DNA from: Fructobacillus durionis | Lineage (GTDB): Bacteria; Bacillota; Bacilli; Lactobacillales; Lactobacillaceae | DNA length: 32,007 nt | Assembly: GCF_900112405.1 (NCBI RefSeq) | Contig: NZ_FOLI01000008.1 | Span: 1 to 32,007, forward strand | Direction: 5' to 3' | Shown here: positions 10,256-17,249 of the stretch, piece after piece | Position numbering within the stretch: position 1 is the stretch's first letter | Layout of the letters: each line of letters starts with the position of its first letter | Notes under the pieces: model-generated | Told to the model about the DNA's origin: nothing | Database searches by the model: none | The model's input: the letters and a program-made list of their open reading frames with translations, nothing else | Translations under genes and position numbers: made by a program

Positions 10256-10261
10256 AGTATA
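10256..10261 (-). promoter_or_regulatory. Candidate -10 of the dnaA promoter
   Basis: TATACT occurs on the minus strand 50 bases before the dnaA ATG. No good -35 is seen at 17 bases. A perfect DnaA box (10286-10294) starts 25 bases upstream of the -10, placed where bound DnaA would interfere with RNA polymerase. Confidence 0.45.
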
Positions 10262-10285
10262 GCAAAAAAAAAGAGGAGAGGATAG

Positions 10286-10576
10286 TTATCCACAGAAAGA
10301 TCAAAAGGAATGGAAAAATCCCCAAGAGTGGGAAAGAAAAAAGGGTCTTGTGGAAACAAATGGGAACAAAAATTCGCTTTATCCACAAAAACAAGGGTTT
10401 ATCCACAGTCAGAATGTTGATAACATCGTCTTTATATTCTTTATCAACGTTTTCCACAGATAGCAACTAACAACCTGTGGAAAAGTGGATAACTTGTGTA
10501 AAAGGTTGGTAAAACCGTTTCTTTTTATCGACTTACGCAAGGGCTTTGGATTTCTTGTTTAAAAGAATGTGGATAA
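10286..10576. other. DnaA-box cluster upstream of dnaA
   Basis: Perfect 9-mers TTATCCACA or its complement occur at 10286-10294, 10379-10387, 10399-10407 and 10568-10576. One- or two-mismatch boxes occur at 10415-10423, 10450-10458, 10476-10484 and 10484-10492. Together with the pair after dnaA this forms a bipartite origin split by dnaA, as in B. subtilis. The stretch 10207-10711 otherwise holds only promoters and AT-rich DNA. Confidence 0.88.
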
Positions 10577-10624
10577 GTTTTTTCCTTTATATATAAAAAT
10601 ATTGCGTATCCTCCCTTGCTTTGC

Positions 10625-10653
10625 TTGTCAGGCCGGCTTATCCGTGGTATGAT
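10625..10653 (+). promoter_or_regulatory. Promoter of rpmH-rnpA-yidC
   Basis: A -35 TTGTCA (10625-10630), a 17-base spacer and a -10 TATGAT (10648-10653) with a TGG extension. It lies 58 bases before rpmH and fires away from the origin, next to the last DnaA box. Confidence 0.85.
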
Positions 10654-10711
10654 TAATCCCGAATTGCAAAGAATTTTGCAGACAAATTAGTTTAAATGGA
10701 GGAAAATCCTA

Positions 10712-10846
10712 ATGAAGCGTACATTCCAACCAAAGAAGCGTCATCGCGCACGCGTACACGGTTTCCGTAAGCGTATGTTAACGAGCAACGGTCGTAAGGT
10801 TTTGGCTCGCCGCCGCGCGAAGGGCCGCAAGGTATTATCTGCCTAA
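10712..10846 (+). CDS. rpmH: 50S ribosomal protein L34
   Basis: A 44-residue, very basic protein beginning [18 protein letters not shown] and ending in GRKVLSA, the standard full-length L34 of the large ribosomal subunit. GGAGG precedes the ATG by nine bases. It is the first gene of the conserved rpmH-rnpA-yidC unit. Confidence 0.98.
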   Translation: MKRTFQPKKRHRARVHGFRKRMLTSNGRKVLARRRAKGRKVLSA

Positions 10847-10848
10847 AC

Positions 10849-10880
10849 AGGTCGCTGCTTGCAGTGGCCTTTTTATTTTC
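10849..10880 (+). terminator. Terminator or attenuator between rpmH and rnpA
   Basis: AGGTCGCTG (10849-10857) pairs with CAGTGGCCT (10862-10870) over 9 bp with two G-U pairs and a four-base loop, followed by TTTTTATTTT. It probably lowers rnpA expression relative to L34, as the gene order lacks another obvious promoter. Confidence 0.75.
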
Positions 10881-10929
10881 AATGATTCATGCAGGTTTCC
10901 TGCGTACATAACAATTTAGGTGGATACTT

Positions 10930-11289
10930 ATGCGTAAGTCATTTCGTATTAAAAAGCCTGAGGAATTCCAGCGAGTCTTCGATCACCACCATTCAGTGGC
11001 GAACAAGTACTTCGTGGTTTACCGATTGCAGAAAAAAGATCAAAAGCACTTTCGATTAGGACTTTCCGTTGGAAAGAAAATTGGAAAGGCCCATGATCGA
11101 GTTCATGTTAAAAGAAGAATTCGACAATCAATGCTGGAATTAAAGCCAGTACTCGATCAGAGAAGCGATATACTTGTTATAGCGCGACCAGCAGTCGCTG
11201 GAGCCTCTCAGGCTTTTATCAAACAGCAGTTAGTCCATGTACTGGGCTTAGCAAAACTACTAAAGGATGAGCAAGATGACAAAGATTAA
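10930..11289 (+). CDS. rnpA: Ribonuclease P protein component
   Basis: A 119-residue basic protein that assists the RNase P RNA in cutting tRNA 5' leaders. It shows the family start MRKSFRIKKPEEFQRVF, the FRLGLSVGKKIG strand, the basic RVHVKRRIR segment equivalent to the RNR motif, and DILVIARPAV. AGGTGG precedes the ATG. Its 3' end overlaps the yidC start. Confidence 0.96.
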   Translation: MRKSFRIKKPEEFQRVFDHHHSVANKYFVVYRLQKKDQKHFRLGLSVGKKIGKAHDRVHVKRRIRQSMLELKPVLDQRSDILVIARPAVAGASQAFIKQQLVHVLGLAKLLKDEQDDKD

Positions 11290-12115
11290 TAAGTGGGTAA
11301 AGACAGTTGGCTTCCTTCCGCTATTTTTAGCGGCCTTGGCCCTAGTCGGTATTATTGCAGCGGACCATTCATACACTGGCTATGTTGCTGGTTCAGGAAT
11401 CTGGGGTAGTTTTGTTGCCTTCTTTATCCGCTCAATTTTAGGTGTTTCTTCTTGGTTCTCTTCATCTTATGGATTAGGGATTGTTGTTTTCACGGTTTTG
11501 GTCCGTTTCTTCATCTTACCTTTGATGGTTTATCAAATTGATTCAATGAAGAAAATGCAGGTTTTGCAGCCACAGCTAAAGGTCCTTCAAGAAAAGTATG
11601 CTGGCCGTGATACAGAAACTCGTACGTTGTTAGCACAGGAACAACAAGCACTTTATAAGGAACATGGAGTTTCACCATTTGCTTCTATGTTGCCATTGCT
11701 CGTGCAGATGCCAGTGTTGATTGCCCTTTATCAAGGTATTCATAACTCTCCTGTTCTCCGTTCAGGTTCTTTCCTTTGGTTAAACCTTGGGAATCAAGAT
11801 CCTTACTTTGTTTTGCCAGTGCTAGCTGCCCTGTTTACCTTCGGTTCTTCTTGGCTTTCAACACAAGCTAACCCTCAGCAAAATACAATGACGAAGATTC
11901 TACCATTTATCTTCCCATTCATTATTTTCTTCACTTCTTTGGCCGTTCCAGCCGCCGTTTCATTGTACTGGGTTGTTGGAAACCTCTTCCAAATGATTCA
12001 GACTTTCTTCTTGCAAAACCCATTTAAGTTGAAGCAAGAACGAGAAGAAGCACGTGCTAAGGAGAAGGCAAAGGCCCGCAAGATGCGTAAGGCTAAGCGT
12101 TCTAAGAAGCGATAA
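11276..12115 (+). CDS. yidC: Membrane protein insertase YidC/OxaA
   Basis: A 279-residue insertase of the YidC/Oxa1/SpoIIIJ family. An N-terminal hydrophobic segment is followed by about five membrane helices, with a conserved Arg in the first (TVLVRFFILPLM) that forms the hydrophilic groove. The tail is very basic (KARKMRKAKRSKKR), suited to ribosome contact. An in-frame ATG also exists at 11267, but it abuts AAAGGA; the ATG at 11276 has proper spacing. No cysteine follows the N-terminal segment, so the lipobox of the Bacillus homologues is missing. It overlaps rnpA. The usual partner jag is not downstream. Confidence 0.95.
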   Translation: MTKINKWVKTVGFLPLFLAALALVGIIAADHSYTGYVAGSGIWGSFVAFFIRSILGVSSWFSSSYGLGIVVFTVLVRFFILPLMVYQIDSMKKMQVLQPQLKVLQEKYAGRDTETRTLLAQEQQALYKEHGVSPFASMLPLLVQMPVLIALYQGIHNSPVLRSGSFLWLNLGNQDPYFVLPVLAALFTFGSSWLSTQANPQQNTMTKILPFIFPFIIFFTSLAVPAAVSLYWVVGNLFQMIQTFFLQNPFKLKQEREEARAKEKAKARKMRKAKRSKKR

Positions 12116-12154
12116 GGAAAGCTTGTACTTGATGTTTTAAAAAGGTGGTACACC

Positions 12155-13078
12155 ATGATTGAAATGTTAAAACAAAACGCAAACTTTCACTGGTACCATG
12201 TCACGAACATGTCAGAGGATGATCGAACTGAACTTCTTTCGAAGCATGGGTTGACCGAGCAAATGCTTGGTTATGCAAATGATCGAAACGAGTCTGTTCG
12301 AATGGAGTTTGATCCAGAGGCTGATGAAGCTTTAATTATTTTGGATGTGATTTCTGCTGAACCTGAGCCTGTTTTGACCCGTCCCATTGGAATTGTTTTG
12401 GTTCATGGTGATTTATTTACCTTTGCACATCGACCAACTGACTATATAAAGAAGGAATTCACGGCAGGTAAAATTGACGGGCATTTACCCGATGATGACC
12501 ACTTATCGGTTTTTGAATTCCTAGTTACTGGCATTTACCCATTAATGACGATGTATGGTGAGGAAATCACTGAGATTAATCGCCAACGACGCGCTATTCA
12601 GGCACAGTTTGGGAACCGTAAGCAGTTAACTAAGCAAACGAATGATTTGCTACACCTGCAGATTCAAATGATTTACCTACAGAACTCATTAGCTAATAAC
12701 TTGATTATGTTGGATCAGATTCGTCGCTCTTACAAGAGCCACGTGTCAGAAGATGACTTAGATTTAATCGATGCTGTTCGTGTTGAGGTTGAACAAGCAC
12801 GAGATATGGCTGGTTTAGCCATGGAAGTGATTAACGCAGTAACTAAGGCTACTGGTACACTTGGTAATCGTGATTTGAACTGGACGATGAAAGTGCTAAC
12901 TGTCTATTCGATTGTCTTTACCATACCAACGGTTGTTTCTGGTTTTTATGGCGAAAACGTCGAATATCTTCCATTTGCAAACCACCAATCAGGATGGTGG
13001 GTAACCATTCTTATAATGATTGGCTTAATGGTGGCGGCAACTTATGTTTTCCATCGTTACGGTTTCTTAAAGAAATAA
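12155..13078 (+). CDS. CorA-family divalent metal transporter, variant signature
   Basis: A 307-residue protein with the CorA plan: a cytoplasmic alpha/beta domain, long helices (about 120-240) and two C-terminal membrane segments separated by the signature loop. That loop reads FYGENVEYLPFANHQSGWW, so the normally invariant Gly-Met-Asn is Gly266-Glu267-Asn268. CorA pentamers import Mg2+ (or Co2+/Ni2+), while the ZntB branch moves Zn2+; this change makes the substrate uncertain. AAAGGTGG precedes the ATG. The gene follows yidC by 39 bases without a terminator, so it is probably read through from it, and it ends at a strong terminator. Confidence 0.88.
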   Translation: MIEMLKQNANFHWYHVTNMSEDDRTELLSKHGLTEQMLGYANDRNESVRMEFDPEADEALIILDVISAEPEPVLTRPIGIVLVHGDLFTFAHRPTDYIKKEFTAGKIDGHLPDDDHLSVFEFLVTGIYPLMTMYGEEITEINRQRRAIQAQFGNRKQLTKQTNDLLHLQIQMIYLQNSLANNLIMLDQIRRSYKSHVSEDDLDLIDAVRVEVEQARDMAGLAMEVINAVTKATGTLGNRDLNWTMKVLTVYSIVFTIPTVVSGFYGENVEYLPFANHQSGWWVTILIMIGLMVAATYVFHRYGFLKK

Positions 13079-13102
13079 AAAACGGCATACGCCGTTTTTT
13101 TT
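13079..13102 (+). terminator. Terminator after the corA-like gene
   Basis: AAAACGGC (13079-13086) pairs with GCCGTTTT (13091-13098) around a four-base loop, followed by more T. It ends the rpmH-to-corA transcript. Confidence 0.9.
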
Positions 13103-13148
13103 ATGCTCATAAGTGACTACTAGCCTTTTTTATAGCTATAAACTGACG

Positions 13149-13154
13149 TATAAT
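13149..13154 (+). promoter_or_regulatory. Promoter -10 of the MscL-like operon
   Basis: A perfect TATAAT lies 32 bases before the start codon. The -35 position is only T-rich (13126-13131). Confidence 0.6.
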
Positions 13155-13185
13155 AGATAGGAACATAGATATTACTGGAGGCGAC

Positions 13186-13704
13186 ATGTTATTCAAACCT
13201 CGGGAAAAGAAAGAATTTATTTACCAAAAAAATCGGCTGATTCAAAAGTCTTCTGAAGGTATGATATCTTTCCGCCGATTTCTTTTTGCTCCGAACCTGC
13301 TGACCTTTGTTATTTCAGTTGTTGTTGGTAATGCGTTTGGATCAACTGTAAAAGAATTGGTAACAACTCTTTTTCATTTCTTTTACGCAATTTGGCGTTG
13401 GTTAGTTGGAAAAGGGCATCCGGTTAGTTTTGATTCGACATGGGATGCATTATCTAATTTCTTAACCTCTGCTTTAACTTTATTAGCAATTGCTTTAGCA
13501 GTCTTTTATTTCATTCAATTTATTAACAATTGGTTAATTGGCTCGGAAGAAGAGAAGTGGGGATACGATGAGCCCCATCAAGATTCATTAAACGAGCAGG
13601 CTTTGATTAAGAAGAACAATGCACTAATGAAAGAGAACATTGCTTTGCAAAAAGAGATCATTCAATTACTCAAGGATAGTTCGAAAGAGGGAAACCAAAA
13701 ATGA
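13186..13704 (+). CDS. MscL-like large-conductance mechanosensitive channel
   Basis: A 172-residue membrane protein. Residues about 28-56 match the pore helix of MscL: FRRFLFAPNLLTF, then SVVVGNAFGSTVKELV, with the glycine/alanine pattern that lines the gate. A second membrane helix (about 96-118, ALTLLAIALAVFYFIQFIN) follows a short outer loop. Typical MscL is about 130 residues; here there is a basic 25-residue N-terminal extension and a longer C-terminal coiled coil (KKNNALMKENIALQKEIIQ). It would release solutes under osmotic downshock. The stop codon overlaps the start of a 55-codon membrane gene. Confidence 0.78.
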   Translation: MLFKPREKKEFIYQKNRLIQKSSEGMISFRRFLFAPNLLTFVISVVVGNAFGSTVKELVTTLFHFFYAIWRWLVGKGHPVSFDSTWDALSNFLTSALTLLAIALAVFYFIQFINNWLIGSEEEKWGYDEPHQDSLNEQALIKKNNALMKENIALQKEIIQLLKDSSKEGNQK

Positions 13705-13868
13705 AAGTAACTACTGTTTACACGGCAATTATTGCCTTGATTTTGTTGTTTATATCCGTTGTGGCATGGGTGTTCAAATCAGTTGATTTGGCATTGGTAA
13801 CATCTAATCTTGCAACGATCATGTTGTTGGTTGTTTACTTGTGGGATAACCGCAAGGGGAATGATTAA
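13701..13868 (+). CDS. Small two-helix membrane protein coupled to the MscL-like gene
   Basis: A 55-codon frame beginning MKVTTVYTAIIALILLF. Its ATG overlaps the TGA of the MscL-like gene (ATGA), the signature of translational coupling, and GAGGG lies about eight bases upstream. Two hydrophobic segments (about 5-25 and 30-47) are joined by a short linker, and the end is charged (WDNRKGND). A terminator follows 29 bases after the stop. I do not recognise a family. Its position suggests a partner or modulator of the channel; that is inference. Confidence 0.72.
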   Translation: MKVTTVYTAIIALILLFISVVAWVFKSVDLALVTSNLATIMLLVVYLWDNRKGND

Positions 13869-13897
13869 GAAGTGTTTAAGATACTGTGTATTTTGTT

Positions 13898-13924
13898 AAG
13901 CTAAGTTTTCTTCTTAGCTTTTTC
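13898..13924 (+). terminator. Terminator after the small membrane protein gene
   Basis: AAGCTAAG (13898-13905) pairs with CTTAGCTT (13913-13920) around a seven-base loop, followed by TTTCTTT. Confidence 0.85.
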
Positions 13925-13932
13925 TTTATCAT

Positions 13933-13948
13933 TGTTTCACGTGGAACA
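13933..13948 (+). other. parS site 1
   Basis: TGTTTCACGTGGAACA is the exact reverse complement of TGTTCCACGTGAAACA, the best-known Bacillus parS. It is a 16-bp centromere site for ParB/Spo0J in chromosome segregation. It lies about 3.4 kb right of the upstream DnaA-box cluster. Confidence 0.93.
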
Positions 13949-13959
13949 TTTACAAAACC

Positions 13960-13975
13960 TGTTTCACGTGAAACA
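13960..13975 (+). other. parS site 2
   Basis: TGTTTCACGTGAAACA is a perfect 16-bp palindrome matching the parS consensus. It begins 11 bases after site 1 and ends one base before the Shine-Dalgarno of the downstream esterase gene. Confidence 0.93.
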
Positions 13976-13989
13976 TAAGGAGGCTTCAA

Positions 13990-14883
13990 ATGCTATTTAA
14001 AGACTTAAATATAAACTTTGAACCAGTTACAGTGCCAGAATCGGTCAGGAAAGTAGTTAAAGACCAGGCCTATGGAAAAAAAGAGTGGGAACAATACGAT
14101 CTCTATCTTCCTAAAAATAAAACGGAAAAGATTCCGCTCTTGCTAGATTTACAAGGCGGAGGACTAGTGAGAGGTAAAAAATCAACTAATAAGCTAGACC
14201 CAAACTTAAGGTTAACAACCGAAGGGTTTGCAATTGCTTCAATGAACTATGAATTGATATCGGAAGAAAACTATGCCTTCCCTAATCAGATAGCAGAAGT
14301 AAGGGCTGTGTTAATTCAGCTTAAAAAAAGAGCAGATGAATGGGGACTGGATACCGATTCTTTTTACCTAGCTGGAGAATCCTCCGGTGCACAGTTAGCA
14401 ATGTTAACTGCAGCTTCAGTAACAGCGGGCGTTAAGATTGGCCGTGTTCCTCATTTGGATGATAAGCTGACGGATATGCCAACAATTCAAAAGGTTATTG
14501 CCTCTTATGGGCCTTACGAATTCGATCAATTTGCTGAGCAGTTTGATGAATTAAAAGTAAGCCCAAAATACCCAGAATCCGGGAATCCAATTTCATTTGA
14601 AGGATTAGCCATTGCTGATCATCAAGTGAACGAAAACCCAATTGCGATTTCCCAGGGAAATCCTGCCAATTATTTTACAAGTAAGATGCCAGAAATTTTT
14701 GCAATGGCTGGTTCGGCTGATCAGGTAGTACCCGAATTACAAAGTAAAGAAATGGTTAAGCGCTTTAATAAAATGGTTGGTAAAGAAGCGAAGACTTATT
14801 GGAAAGTGGGAGCACACCACGGAATCCAAGATTTTGATAATGATGAAGTGTATCAGATGAAAGTTGATTTTTTGAAGCCATAA
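13990..14883 (+). CDS. Alpha/beta-hydrolase esterase of the HSL type
   Basis: A 297-residue serine hydrolase. The nucleophile elbow is GESSG with Ser131, the acid is the Asp in AGSADQVVP, and the base is a His in VGAHHGIQDF. The oxyanion loop, usually HGGG, reads QGGG (LDLQGGGLVRG). These are features of hormone-sensitive-lipase-like esterases acting on short acyl esters. No signal peptide is seen, so it is cytoplasmic. AAGGAGG is six bases before the ATG. Its codons look richer in A/T and in AGG/ATA than those of neighbouring genes, which may reflect acquisition or low expression. The natural substrate is unknown. Confidence 0.82.
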   Translation: MLFKDLNINFEPVTVPESVRKVVKDQAYGKKEWEQYDLYLPKNKTEKIPLLLDLQGGGLVRGKKSTNKLDPNLRLTTEGFAIASMNYELISEENYAFPNQIAEVRAVLIQLKKRADEWGLDTDSFYLAGESSGAQLAMLTAASVTAGVKIGRVPHLDDKLTDMPTIQKVIASYGPYEFDQFAEQFDELKVSPKYPESGNPISFEGLAIADHQVNENPIAISQGNPANYFTSKMPEIFAMAGSADQVVPELQSKEMVKRFNKMVGKEAKTYWKVGAHHGIQDFDNDEVYQMKVDFLKP

Positions 14884-14884
14884 T

Positions 14885-14920
14885 AAAAAAGGGCAGATGT
14901 GAAAACATCGGTCCTTTTTT
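14885..14920. terminator. Convergent terminator
   Basis: An imperfect hairpin whose arms start AAAAAAGG and end CCTTTTTT, with an inner GATGT/ACATC stem around GAAA. It separates the esterase gene from the convergent FAD-protein gene and has T-runs on both strands. Confidence 0.82.
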
Positions 14921-16796
14921 ATTTGAATAATTCATGTAGATGAGGGTGTTTAGTAAGCAAAGCCGCAACCAATTCTTTTGATTCCTTAAAAATCAGAGTA
15001 TTAACATACGGCCTTGGAATAACGGTGTTGAACCAACGTTCACCTTCAAGCGGAATACCAGAGATAAACAATCCAAAAACATTTTGATTGCGTTTATCAA
15101 TCGCCATGAAGTTCTTGGGGTTAATCTTAATGGTGTGAGCCAATAGAGAACTAGAATGCCCATTTGGAATCTCATTATTGGATTGAATCAGTCCTTGTTT
15201 GGCCAAAGAACGAATGAGCGGTGATTTAGCGATTCGGAAATCAATGGTTGAGAGGCGGGCTTCAATCAAGCAAGTTCCCTCATAGTGATCGCCGAAGTTA
15301 TCAGTTGCCGTAAAGCGTTGATCGTTATGACCGGTCTTGTAGCCGGGACCGGCAATGGTAATAATACCTGCTTGAATCAGCGCGAGTAATTGACGCATAC
15401 GAATAATGGGAGGCCCAGCTGAGAGTTGATTGTCAAAGTAACGGAAGGCCGTCAGCATTTTTGCGTAGCCGTCATCGGTGAAGTAACCGTCATTGTATAG
15501 TGTACGAACAATATCTCGTAAGTCACGAAGCAAATCATAGGAACCGGTTAATGGTGACCAATCGTTTCCTAATTGGGCAGAAATAATATCGTTTTCTAGA
15601 TGATTTTCTAGGTTTTGGCGATAGTTTTCGTGGGTCCACTTTAGAGCAGGAAAAATCTTATCATCCCAATTGATATCCGTTTCAATGTTCAAATCAAAAA
15701 CCTTATTTAATAGAGGCCAATGCTTTGGGTTTTGAATGAAATGAATAATATTTGTCTTACTGGAGTCAAAGGGTAGGTCTGTTTGCTGAATTTGATTGAA
15801 AAGAAACTTGTAGGTTAATTCCTGCTTTAGGATTGTCATGAAGGTATCGAAAGGCAGGGTTCTGTCGTTTTCTAATGCCACTTCCTTCAAATGGGGGAGT
15901 GTAAAGAAACGAGGTTGATAAAGTTGTGATGCTTCCTTTTGGTTAACACCCTTTGAACGAGGAGGGAGCCCGTTGAAGGAACCAGCCACAATTTTTGGTT
16001 CACGTCCTGATGGGCGATAGGTGAGGGAGCCATCACGATTTGTAATGAAAGTGCCACCTTTACCCGCAGTGAGTGATAGCAACACATCGAAGAAGGAAAG
16101 GCCAAGCCCTTCGATTAGGACAGAATCGTCTCCCTTGATTTTGGTGAAGTCGTTTTCAGCCGGATGAGAAGCAGGAAAGTAGACCAGTCCCTTATTTTTA
16201 GCAAAGTCCATTAGGTCGGATTGCTTTTCATTTAATTGATTATCGATATGGCCAGGTGCAAGAACAACACGATCGTATCGAGCGGTGCGACCATCGGCAG
16301 TCTTGAGTTTGAACCGGCGAGTGCCCTTGTGTAAATCAACCACTTCCTTTTGATGGAAGGCAATGGAAACGTTCTTTGGGCAGGCAGCCTGTAATTCTTC
16401 AAAGTACCAGGCTGCGTAAACCCCAAATAATCCTCGAGAAGAGAATGTATTTGCAGAAATTAAGGAAAGAACCTCATCACGGTATGCTGAAGGATATTCA
16501 GGATGGTCAGAAAGATAGTCAAAGGCCACCGTTTGCGCCCATGTTAGTAAATTAGGACGGGCGATAGGAACTTCATGATCAAGTAACTCATAGTCGTCAA
16601 AAAGGGTAACCTGATTGGCGTATGTGTTCATTAAAAAGGTGTGATTGTTCTTTAAGAAGGGATCCCAAACGCGACCACCAATAGTACTGGGGTCAAAAAG
16701 GTCAATAACAACCTCTATTTTGGGGTCAATAGTAAATAATAGCCGGCCCAAAATAGCTAAGTTACGTGGACCAGCTCCAATTAATGCAATTCTCAT
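14919..16796 (-). CDS. FAD/NAD(P)-binding protein (NAD_binding_9 type)
   Basis: A 625-residue protein opening with a Rossmann fold, MRIALIGAGPRNLAILGRL, the diagnostic start of the FAD-NAD(P)-binding family related to PF13454. Later motifs RVVLAPGH and LIEGLGLSFFDVLLSL fit nucleotide binding. No membrane segment or signal peptide is seen, so it is cytoplasmic. The reading frame extends to a TTG at 16823, but AGGAG spaced nine bases from the ATG at 16796 and the Rossmann start favour that codon. The reaction is unknown. The gene is transcribed against the replication direction, has a good promoter at 16943-16915, and a terminator-like hairpin in its leader. Confidence 0.85.
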   Translation of the reverse strand: MRIALIGAGPRNLAILGRLLFTIDPKIEVVIDLFDPSTIGGRVWDPFLKNNHTFLMNTYANQVTLFDDYELLDHEVPIARPNLLTWAQTVAFDYLSDHPEYPSAYRDEVLSLISANTFSSRGLFGVYAAWYFEELQAACPKNVSIAFHQKEVVDLHKGTRRFKLKTADGRTARYDRVVLAPGHIDNQLNEKQSDLMDFAKNKGLVYFPASHPAENDFTKIKGDDSVLIEGLGLSFFDVLLSLTAGKGGTFITNRDGSLTYRPSGREPKIVAGSFNGLPPRSKGVNQKEASQLYQPRFFTLPHLKEVALENDRTLPFDTFMTILKQELTYKFLFNQIQQTDLPFDSSKTNIIHFIQNPKHWPLLNKVFDLNIETDINWDDKIFPALKWTHENYRQNLENHLENDIISAQLGNDWSPLTGSYDLLRDLRDIVRTLYNDGYFTDDGYAKMLTAFRYFDNQLSAGPPIIRMRQLLALIQAGIITIAGPGYKTGHNDQRFTATDNFGDHYEGTCLIEARLSTIDFRIAKSPLIRSLAKQGLIQSNNEIPNGHSSSLLAHTIKINPKNFMAIDKRNQNVFGLFISGIPLEGERWFNTVIPRPYVNTLIFKESKELVAALLTKHPHLHELFK

Positions 16797-16824
16797 CGGT
16801 GCCATACTCCTATTGAAATTCAAT

Positions 16825-16849
16825 AAAAAAGCTAACAGAGCGCGTTAGC
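16825..16849 (-). terminator. Terminator-like hairpin in the leader of the FAD-protein gene
   Basis: On the minus strand GCTAAC (16849-16844) pairs with GTTAGC (16836-16831), followed by six T residues. It sits between the promoter and the start codon, 28 bases before the ATG. A second hairpin lies upstream (16884-16861, AAAATCAAC with GTTGGTTTT). This suggests transcription attenuation. The stem is short, so strength is uncertain. Confidence 0.6.
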
Positions 16850-16914
16850 AGGGCAAACCGAAAACCAACAAAACTGTTGATTTTGCGATATACAGTGTTA
16901 AATCTTACCCTTTA

Positions 16915-16943
16915 ATTGTAAGTGAATAAGGTAATTATGTCAA
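16915..16943 (-). promoter_or_regulatory. Promoter of the FAD-protein gene
   Basis: On the minus strand a perfect -35 TTGACA (16943-16938), a 17-base spacer and a -10 TACAAT (16920-16915). It gives a leader of about 110 bases. Confidence 0.83.
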
Positions 16944-16996
16944 AAATAACAGAATATACCAATTTGTAACAAAAGACTGCATAGCCTTACTATTAC

Positions 16997-17005
16997 TGGT
17001 ATAAT
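16997..17005 (+). promoter_or_regulatory. Extended -10 promoter of tyrS
   Basis: TGGTATAAT ends at 17005, about 15 bases before the T-box RNA begins. The -35 is weak, and the TGn extension compensates. Confidence 0.78.
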
Positions 17006-17012
17006 AGAGATA

Positions 17013-17212
17013 TCATTTGTTGCAGAGCGAAGAAGCACTGGTAGTCAGAAAGCCAACGGTTGCTGTGAGTTGGTCTAACTTCTTCAGGTACACAACAAAA
17101 CACAATGACGTAAAATGCCGCGTTAAGGCAGTTTAAGTGACCTCGAAGAGGTAATTTAGGTGGTACCGCGGTTCAGTCGCCCTAATCAGAAGAGATTAGG
17201 GCGACTTTTTTA
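17013..17212 (+). ncRNA. Tyrosine T-box riboswitch
   Basis: This leader binds uncharged tRNA-Tyr and lets tyrS be transcribed when tyrosine is scarce. The specifier codon TAC (Tyr) lies at 17089-17091 in the Stem I region after GGTCTAACTTCTTCAGG. The T-box bulge AGGTGGTACCGCG occupies about 17158-17170. The terminator pairs GTCGCCCTAATC (17176-17187) with GATTAGGGCGAC (17194-17205), then seven T. The right aminoacyl-tRNA synthetase follows, confirming the specifier. Confidence 0.95.
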
Positions 17213-17249
17213 TATCATTAAAAAGAAAATATCAATATAGGAGCTTGTA

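Noticed and set aside
10248-10466. 72-codon minus-strand frame upstream of dnaA
   Set aside because: It runs through the DnaA-box cluster, has no ATG with a ribosome site, and its hydrophobic appearance comes from T-rich origin DNA.
12144-12154. GGTGGTAC sequence resembling a T-box bulge before the corA-like gene
   Set aside because: There is no Stem I, specifier or terminator; it is the Shine-Dalgarno AAAGGTGG plus spacer.
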